Shown in pieces: positions 13,769 through 18,909 of a stretch of DNA of 18,909 nt. The position numbers and the translations under genes are program-made. The stretch's first letter is position 1, and every line of letters starts with the position of its first letter. The notes below the pieces were generated by a model. It saw nothing but the letters and a program-made list of their open reading frames with translations. It was not told the origin of the DNA and did not search any database. Origin of the DNA: Bacteroidia bacterium (GTDB taxonomy: Bacteria; Bacteroidota; Bacteroidia; AKYH767-A; OLB10); assembly GCA_025450095.1 (NCBI GenBank), contig JANWID010000154.1:1-18909 (forward strand), given 5' to 3'.

Positions 13769-14710
13769 ATGCTGAACCCAGTTTGTTCATTATTTAAAAT
13801 AAAATATCCCATTGTGCAGGCAGGAATGATCTGGTGCAGCGGGTGGAAGCTGGCTTCGGCTGTCAGTAATGCAGGAGCACTCGGACTGATTGGTAGCGGA
13901 TCAATGTACCCGGAAGTTCTCCGGGAACATATCCGGAAATGTACATCCGCAACATCTAACGTCTTTGGCGTAAACGTACCGCTACTTTATCCCGATATTG
14001 AAAAAATAATGGAAATTATCGTGGAAGAGCGTGTCAGGATTGTTTTCACATCTGCAGGAAATCCTGCAACCTGGACTCAATTCCTGAAAGATAAAGGTAT
14101 CACGGTTGTACATGTTATCTCAAATACAAAATTCGCCAAAAAGGCAGAAGATTGCGGGGCGGATGCTGTGGTAGCGGAAGGATTCGAAGCAGGTGGTCAT
14201 AACGGCCGGGAAGAAACGACTACGATGTGCCTGGTTCCGGCTATCCGGGAAGCGGTAAAAATACCTGTGATTGCTGCAGGAGGAATTGCTTCCGGAAGAT
14301 CCATGATGGCTGCCTTTGCCTTGGGTGCATCAGGTGTGCAGGTCGGATCCCGGTTTGTTCTTTCGGAAGAATCATCTGCGCATGAAAATTTTAAGAAACG
14401 TGTTCTGGAAATGAAAGAGGGAGACACTGTTCTGACTCTGAAAAAACTGACACCTGTCAGGATGATTAAGAATGAATTTTATGCAAAAGTTGCTGCAGCC
14501 GAAAACATAGGAGCTTCCGCCGAAGAACTGAAGCAGTTATTAGGCAGAGCACGAGCTAAAAAAGGTATGCATGAAGGTGATTTATCAGAAGGGGAATTGG
14601 AAATAGGACAGGTTGCTTCCACAGTGAAAAAAATACAGCCTGCAGCAGCAATAGTTCAGGAAATATGGAATGAATTCCTGGAATCAAAAAATGCATTAAC
14701 ACAGTTATAA
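13769..14710 (+). CDS. FMN-dependent FabK / nitronate monooxygenase-family flavoprotein
   Basis: A 313-residue TIM-barrel flavoprotein. The N-terminal IKYPIVQAGM strand, LASAVSNAGALGLIGSGSM, FGVNVPLL, AEGFEAGGHNG (His144) and IPVIAAGGIASGRSMMAAFALGASGVQVGSRF together define the FabK/2-nitropropane dioxygenase family; the last block binds the FMN phosphate. His144 sits where enoyl-ACP reductase FabK of Streptococcus pneumoniae has its key His, and the length is close to FabK. It could therefore reduce enoyl-ACP in fatty acid synthesis with NAD(P)H, or oxidise nitronates; context does not decide. An AAAGGA stretch precedes the ATG. It is probably cotranscribed with its neighbours, 15 bases from the first M16 gene. 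Confidence 0.85.
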   Translation: MLNPVCSLFKIKYPIVQAGMIWCSGWKLASAVSNAGALGLIGSGSMYPEVLREHIRKCTSATSNVFGVNVPLLYPDIEKIMEIIVEERVRIVFTSAGNPATWTQFLKDKGITVVHVISNTKFAKKAEDCGADAVVAEGFEAGGHNGREETTTMCLVPAIREAVKIPVIAAGGIASGRSMMAAFALGASGVQVGSRFVLSEESSAHENFKKRVLEMKEGDTVLTLKKLTPVRMIKNEFYAKVAAAENIGASAEELKQLLGRARAKKGMHEGDLSEGELEIGQVASTVKKIQPAAAIVQEIWNEFLESKNALTQL

Positions 14711-14725
14711 AATAAAAAAGTGATC

Positions 14726-15964
14726 ATGTTGAAGTTTGAAAAATTTGAGCTGAAAAACGGATTGAAAGTAATCGTCGATTATGATCCATCCACCCCACTG
14801 GTAGCCATGAATATTCTATATAAAGTCGGAGCCCGTGATGAAGACCCGGGTAAAACAGGGTTTGCTCATTTATATGAACACCTGATGTTCGGAGGATCGG
14901 TGAATATTGCCAGTTATGACGAACCCCTTCAGATGGCCGGTGGTGAAAACAACGCTTTCACAAATAATGATTTTACCAATTATTATTTAACCATTCCTTC
15001 ACAAAATATTGAAACGGCATTCTGGCTGGAATCTGATCGTATGCTGAGTCTTGCATTTTCTCCCAAAAGCCTCGATGTGCAGCGACAAGTGGTTATTGAA
15101 GAATTCCGGCAACGTTACCTGAACCAGCCATATGGTGATACTTGGCTGCTGTTAAGACCTCTCGCTTTTACGATTCATCCCTACCGGTGGCCTACTATAG
15201 GAAAAGAAATATCACATATAGAGAATGCCACACTGGATGATGTGAAATCATTTTTTACAACTTTTTATCATCCCGGTAACGCTATCCTTACACTTTCAGG
15301 AAATATCACTCCAGAAAAAGCACGTGACTTATCTGAAAAATGGTTCGGACCTATTCCGGGGAAAAACATCAGTCGCAAAATCATACCTACCGAGCCTGAA
15401 CAGGTTGAAAAAAGAACCCTCCGTGTAGAAAAGGACGTTCCCTATGATGCCATTTATAAAACCTGGCATTGTTGTTCACGAACGGAGCCCGAATTTTATG
15501 CAACTGACCTGATCACCGACCTTTTATCAGGAGGGAAATCTTCACGCCTTTCTAATATTCTCGTTAGGGAAAAGAAACTCTTTTCTAACGTTCAGGCATA
15601 TATGCTAGGTGATCTGGATAAAAGCCTGGTCGTAGCTGAAGGTAAATTGATAAAGGGCGTTTCTTACCAGGATGCGGAATCAGCACTCGATGTGGAAATT
15701 GAAAAGCTGGCTGAAGAAATAGTTGAAGAAAAAGAACTGAATAAAGTCCGCCAAAAAGCTGAGGCGGGAATTATTTTTGGTGAGATGGCGCATGACAACC
15801 GTGCTCTGAACCTGGCCTATTTCGAAATGATCGGCGATGCATCACTGTTAAACAGCCAGGTTGATTCATACCGCAATGTTTCAGCATCATTGGTTCGTGA
15901 ATGCGCTGCTGAAATTTTCCGCAATCAAAACTCTTCAATATTGTATTATGCTTCAAAAAACTGA
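14726..15964 (+). CDS. M16 family zinc peptidase, catalytic subunit
   Basis: A 412-residue M16B peptidase. The inverted zinc motif HLYEH (H48, E51, H52) is intact, with the third ligand Glu in VVIEEFRQRY near 125-126 and an NAFTNNDFTNYY strand between them. In the C-terminal half, where family members carry an Arg/Tyr substrate-binding pair, the sequence reads VREKKLFSNVQAY, a weaker match. There is no signal peptide, so it is probably cytoplasmic, unlike secreted M16 homologues. I chose the ATG at 14726; a GTG at 14720 would add two residues. The next gene encodes a second M16 subunit starting four bases after this stop. Likely role: degradation of peptides in a shared chamber. Confidence 0.9.
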   Translation: MLKFEKFELKNGLKVIVDYDPSTPLVAMNILYKVGARDEDPGKTGFAHLYEHLMFGGSVNIASYDEPLQMAGGENNAFTNNDFTNYYLTIPSQNIETAFWLESDRMLSLAFSPKSLDVQRQVVIEEFRQRYLNQPYGDTWLLLRPLAFTIHPYRWPTIGKEISHIENATLDDVKSFFTTFYHPGNAILTLSGNITPEKARDLSEKWFGPIPGKNISRKIIPTEPEQVEKRTLRVEKDVPYDAIYKTWHCCSRTEPEFYATDLITDLLSGGKSSRLSNILVREKKLFSNVQAYMLGDLDKSLVVAEGKLIKGVSYQDAESALDVEIEKLAEEIVEEKELNKVRQKAEAGIIFGEMAHDNRALNLAYFEMIGDASLLNSQVDSYRNVSASLVRECAAEIFRNQNSSILYYASKN

Positions 15965-15968
15965 CACT

Positions 15969-17243
15969 ATGGAACCGGAACGAAATGTGATACCGGAACT
16001 CAAAGCTCCCGGAACTATAAATATATCTCATGCGAAACCTTTCCGGTTAGATAACGGATTGAGCATATATGTAATCAATTCGGGAACGGAACCAGTGGTA
16101 AAACTTGAATTTGTTTTTCAGAGCGGAACATCTGGCAGTGCCGATTTTACCGCAGCTACTGCCACACATCAGCTCCTGGATTCGGGAACTAATTCCAGAT
16201 CCGCTCTTGAAATTGCCGAAGCATTCGATTACTACGGCTCCTACCTGCAGGCTGATTTTGGACCAGATTGGAAATCTGCAAGCCTTTACAGCCTTAACCG
16301 GTTTTTTCCGGAAACCCTTGATACCCTTCTGGAAGTTTTACAGAATGCATCATTCCCGGCTGCAGAAATGGAAAACTGGAAAACCCGAAACATCCAGTCA
16401 CTTCTGGTAAACAGGGAAAAAGTTTCCTGGCTTGCAAAAACAGCTTTTAACGAGGCGCTTTACGGACACGAGCATCCTTATGGGTTTGTAATAAACGAAC
16501 CCGATATCCGTAACCTGGAAACGAAAACGTTGCAGGAATTTTACAAGGTGAATTACAAACTTGAAAATGCTTTGATAATTATTTCCGGCAATATAACCGA
16601 AGATGTTTTGAAAACGATAAATCAGAAGCTGGGATCTTTAAAAATGATACCTGCAACTTCTCAAAAAAATTTATTACCACCTGCTGAAATTTCCTCTGTA
16701 AAAAAACGAATTCCTAAAAAAGGTGCGGTGCAATGTGGTATCCGGATTGGAAAATTATTATTCAGTAAAAATCATCCCGATTATCCTGCGCTCCAGGTTG
16801 CGAATACAATTCTTGGAGGTTACTTTGGTTCCAGGCTAATGTCAAATATCCGTGAAGACAAAGGGTACTCGTATGGAATCGGATCTGGTATTCACCCGCA
16901 CCGTAACAGTGGTTTTTTCTTCATTTCTACGGAAGTTGGAAAAGATGTTTGCGATGCAGCGATAAAGGAAATTTATTCTGAAATAAATCGACTTACTGAA
17001 GAACCTGTCCCGCCAGATGAATTACACCTTGTAAAAAATTATCTGATCGGTGCTTTTCAGAGGAGTATCGACGGACCGTTTTCCCTGGCTGACCGGTTTA
17101 AAGGACTTCATTTATTCGGATTGGATTATTCCTACTTTGAAAACTATTTGAACCTGCTGAAAAATATCACTCCCGAAACTATTCAAAGCGTTGTAGAAAA
17201 ACACCTACAACCAGAGAGCATGACAGAGATAATTTCAGGGTAA
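15969..17243 (+). CDS. M16 family protein, non-catalytic subunit
   Basis: A 424-residue M16 homologue that lacks the zinc motif: where HxxEH should lie it reads HQLLD (67-71), and the downstream Glu region is not conserved. The C-terminal half keeps NIREDKGYSYGIGSG with R295 and Y302, the Arg/Tyr pair used for substrate binding in M16 heterodimers. It is therefore expected to pair with the preceding catalytic subunit, as mitochondrial processing peptidase alpha pairs with beta. I chose the ATG at 15969, four bases after the previous stop; it gives an N-terminus of normal length before RLDNG. An ATG at 15948 would overlap by 17 bases. The frame stays open leftward to 15861, but that part overlaps the first subunit. 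A hairpin terminator follows. Confidence 0.88.
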   Translation: MEPERNVIPELKAPGTINISHAKPFRLDNGLSIYVINSGTEPVVKLEFVFQSGTSGSADFTAATATHQLLDSGTNSRSALEIAEAFDYYGSYLQADFGPDWKSASLYSLNRFFPETLDTLLEVLQNASFPAAEMENWKTRNIQSLLVNREKVSWLAKTAFNEALYGHEHPYGFVINEPDIRNLETKTLQEFYKVNYKLENALIIISGNITEDVLKTINQKLGSLKMIPATSQKNLLPPAEISSVKKRIPKKGAVQCGIRIGKLLFSKNHPDYPALQVANTILGGYFGSRLMSNIREDKGYSYGIGSGIHPHRNSGFFFISTEVGKDVCDAAIKEIYSEINRLTEEPVPPDELHLVKNYLIGAFQRSIDGPFSLADRFKGLHLFGLDYSYFENYLNLLKNITPETIQSVVEKHLQPESMTEIISG

Positions 17244-17254
17244 AAACAGGGCTA

Positions 17255-17281
17255 TTATTAACAGTTGTTAATAAGTTTTTT
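17255..17281 (+). terminator. AT-rich intrinsic terminator after the M16 pair
   Basis: TTATTAAC, loop AGTT, GTTAATAA is a perfect eight-pair stem with a four-base loop, followed by G and six T. It lies 11 bases after the M16 stop. The stem is weak because it has only one G-C pair, but position and T-run fit termination of the 13131-17243 block. Confidence 0.6.
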
Positions 17282-17387
17282 CCGTTGCTTATTGATTCCC
17301 AAACCCTTACACTTCAAGGCTTTTAAGCCAGGTTGGTGCAACAGACTGGCTATGAGTCCCGTCTTTCACTTATAAATTCAATTCGGA
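17282..17387. other. Intergenic stretch with two overlapping inverted repeats
   Basis: The gap between the terminator and the promoter of the next gene contains no supportable ORF. GGCTT-TT-AAGCC (17318-17329) and GCCAG...CTGGC (17327-17350) are inverted repeats that share GCC, so the two hairpins exclude each other. An inner TTG-GTG-CAA lies within the second. They could be a regulator site; nothing more can be said. Confidence 0.35.
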
Positions 17388-17420
17388 TTGTCAAATCTTG
17401 GATAGAATTTCTTATTTTTG
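17388..17420 (+). promoter_or_regulatory. Candidate promoter of the large exoprotein gene
   Basis: TTG (17388-17390), a 22-base spacer and TATTTTTG (17413-17420) fit the Bacteroidota TTG, 17-23 bases, TAnnTTTG pattern well. The predicted leader to the TTG start at 17465 is about 38 bases. Confidence 0.6.
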
Positions 17421-17464
17421 TTAGTTACAAAGTGTATTTAATCAACAGCCAAAAAACAACCAGC

Positions 17465-18909
17465 TTGAAAAGAATCTTTTTACTACTGCGTACTCTTTGT
17501 GGGATCATATTTCCTACAACTGAAAGTCTCGCGAGCCATGGTATGGGCGGGGAGATTACATGGACCTGTCTGCCTACAGGACAATTCCGGTTCCAGATGA
17601 AGTTTTACAGAGATTGTAATGGAATCCCTGGTCCCGCATTCGTGACGATGAATACAACAGCTCCCGGATTTCCTCTTGGTATCCAGTTGAATCTTGTTCA
17701 ACAAAATGATATCAGTCCGGATGGAATTTCTGCAAACGGTGTCACTGCTTGTCCGAATTGCCCTCAGGGAAATGCTGCGAATCCAATACCCGGACTGGTA
17801 GAAGAATTTATTTATCAGTCAGCTCCAGTGACTCTTAACGGAACCCCACCAGCTGTAGGATGGAATTTTTACTGGGGTGAATGTTGCCGCAGTAATCTCA
17901 TTAACAACATTACAGGTGCAGGTGGAATAGGATTTCAGAACAGAGCGGTTATGTATCCGTACCTGGGGACAAATACCAATCCCTGCTTTGATTCTTCACC
18001 CTATTTCGCCGAAAAACCATCGACGATTATCTGTACAGGTTATCCTTTCAAATACAATCCAAACGCAGTTGACCCGGAACTGGATTCACTTGTTTATAGC
18101 TGGGGACAACCACTCACTGACGCTGGAACACCTGCGCCCTTTGCACCTGGTTATAGTTTAAACAGCCAGCTTCCATCAACAGCACAAAATCCGAACAACA
18201 TTGCAGCTAGCATTGATCCCGTTACCGGGGAGATCAGTTATCTCTCTTTTACAGGTGGATATTTTGCAACTGTTGTCAAAGTAACCGCATACAAATGCAA
18301 CGTTAAGGTGGCTGAAATTTTCCGGGAGATCAATGTGGTACTCAACAATAACTGCCCGGTGATTGCTAACGGTTTACCCAATACACCACCGGATGTGAAC
18401 CCGCCATTCTTTAACCCGTCTACGGGACTCCAAACTGAATACCACGATACAGTTTATGCTGGGGATACGGTGAACTTTATGCTTGCCATTACCGACTTTG
18501 AAACTTTTGTAAACGGTTCTCCGCAAACTATAAAAGTGGAAGGATCCGGTGCACAGTTCGGAGCTAACTTCACAAACCCCAACGCAGGATGCATTCTGCC
18601 ACCGTGCGCTACAACAACACCAGGACTTCCTAATTTATTTCCTATAGGCGGAAACGTTACATTTAACTGGGTGACCACATGCGAGCATGTGGAAGGTATT
18701 GATACAAACTGCACCAGGATTTCCAACACGTACACTTTTGTAATTAAAGCATCCGATAATTATTGCCCTGCGAATGCAACCAATGTATCTACTTTTACGA
18801 TTACTATTTTGCAGCCACCGAAGCTTGATCCTCCGGTGATTCGTTGTGCAACTGTGAACCTTGATGGAAGCGTTGGGCTTAGCTGGACTAAGCCAACACC
18901 TATTGACAC
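17465..18909 (+). CDS. Large secreted gliding-motility/T9SS-type exoprotein, N-terminal part (3' end outside window)
   Basis: The frame is open to the window edge, giving 481 residues. From the TTG at 17465, MKRIFLLLRTLCGIIFP begins a signal peptide with likely cleavage after SLA (residue 23). The mature protein starts SHGMGGEITWTCL and then FYRDCNG, the N-terminal signature of many very large Bacteroidota proteins that end in a gliding-motility-associated C-terminal domain. That end is outside the window, so T9SS export is inferred. The visible part is beta-rich, with Cys pairs (CPNC, ECC, PPC) suggesting disulfides. The last residues, from PPVIRCATVNLDGSVGLSWTKP, look like the start of a fibronectin type III domain. 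No in-frame ATG exists upstream; a GTG at 17432 is the only other candidate and would put a polar leader before the signal peptide. It has its own promoter. Confidence 0.8.
   Translation, partial: MKRIFLLLRTLCGIIFPTTESLASHGMGGEITWTCLPTGQFRFQMKFYRDCNGIPGPAFVTMNTTAPGFPLGIQLNLVQQNDISPDGISANGVTACPNCPQGNAANPIPGLVEEFIYQSAPVTLNGTPPAVGWNFYWGECCRSNLINNITGAGGIGFQNRAVMYPYLGTNTNPCFDSSPYFAEKPSTIICTGYPFKYNPNAVDPELDSLVYSWGQPLTDAGTPAPFAPGYSLNSQLPSTAQNPNNIAASIDPVTGEISYLSFTGGYFATVVKVTAYKCNVKVAEIFREINVVLNNNCPVIANGLPNTPPDVNPPFFNPSTGLQTEYHDTVYAGDTVNFMLAITDFETFVNGSPQTIKVEGSGAQFGANFTNPNAGCILPPCATTTPGLPNLFPIGGNVTFNWVTTCEHVEGIDTNCTRISNTYTFVIKASDNYCPANATNVSTFTITILQPPKLDPPVIRCATVNLDGSVGLSWTKPTPID

Noticed and set aside
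15861..15968. Longer start for the second M16 subunit
   Set aside because: It overlaps the first subunit by over 100 bases, and the start at 15969 gives the N-terminal length normal for homologues.
17300..17375. Possible tRNA remnant: a CTTTTAAG loop in a GGC/GCC stem and a GAGTCCCGTC stretch resembling a T arm
   Set aside because: No acceptor stem or D arm can be formed, the T-like stem has a mismatch, and the loop lengths are wrong.
18454..18735. Minus-strand 93-residue ORF near the right edge
   Set aside because: It is antisense to the exoprotein, which has a signal peptide, promoter and family signature; the antisense frame resembles nothing.

Overview
The window reads as a chromosomal segment of a Bacteroidota bacterium, probably of the Chitinophagales/Sphingobacteriales/Flavobacteriales type. 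The evidence is a PorQ-like type IX secretion (T9SS) component, a secreted protein ending in a T9SS type A sorting domain, the start of a large gliding-motility-associated type exoprotein, a six-domain S1 of Bacteroidota type, and repeated TAnnTTTG promoter -7 boxes, which are the Bacteroidota consensus. Base composition is moderately AT-rich and even, and I see no insertion sequence, phage, CRISPR, rRNA or tRNA gene. Most of the content is housekeeping.

Layout. (1) 1-2047, plus strand: the 3' end of the CCA-adding enzyme gene, a pRiA4b ORF-3-like protein with an acidic tail, and miaA. (2) 2044-13004, minus strand, in transcription order from the right: an RmlA-like nucleotidyltransferase and glyA; then porQ, cmk and ispH; then rpsA with its own promoter and terminator; then pyrR and pyrB; then a STAS protein, a T9SS cargo protein and rnz. 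miaA and rnz converge with overlapping stop codons. (3) 13131-17243, plus strand, divergent from the nucleotidyltransferase: a SanA/YdcF-type membrane protein, a FabK/nitronate-monooxygenase-type flavoprotein and two tandem M16 peptidase subunits. A hairpin terminator follows. (4) 17465 to the window end, plus strand: the N-terminal 481 residues of a large secreted protein that starts with TTG and runs off the window.

The genes form functional groups. Three tRNA-maturation enzymes (CCA addition, A37 prenylation, tRNase Z) lie next to each other. PyrR and PyrB form a pyrimidine unit. PorQ, the sorting-domain protein and the large exoprotein point to a working T9SS. The two M16 genes look like an active and an inactive subunit of one heterodimer. 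I see no clear defence or otherwise undescribed system. The more interesting points are regulatory: a terminator overlapping the next promoter at rpsA/pyrR, near-leaderless ispH and cmk promoters, a secreted protein gene lodged in a housekeeping operon, and complementary motif loss in the M16 pair.

Several start codons here differ from the longest possible reading frame, because TTG codons inside or beside -7 boxes extend frames artificially. My choices are stated per gene.
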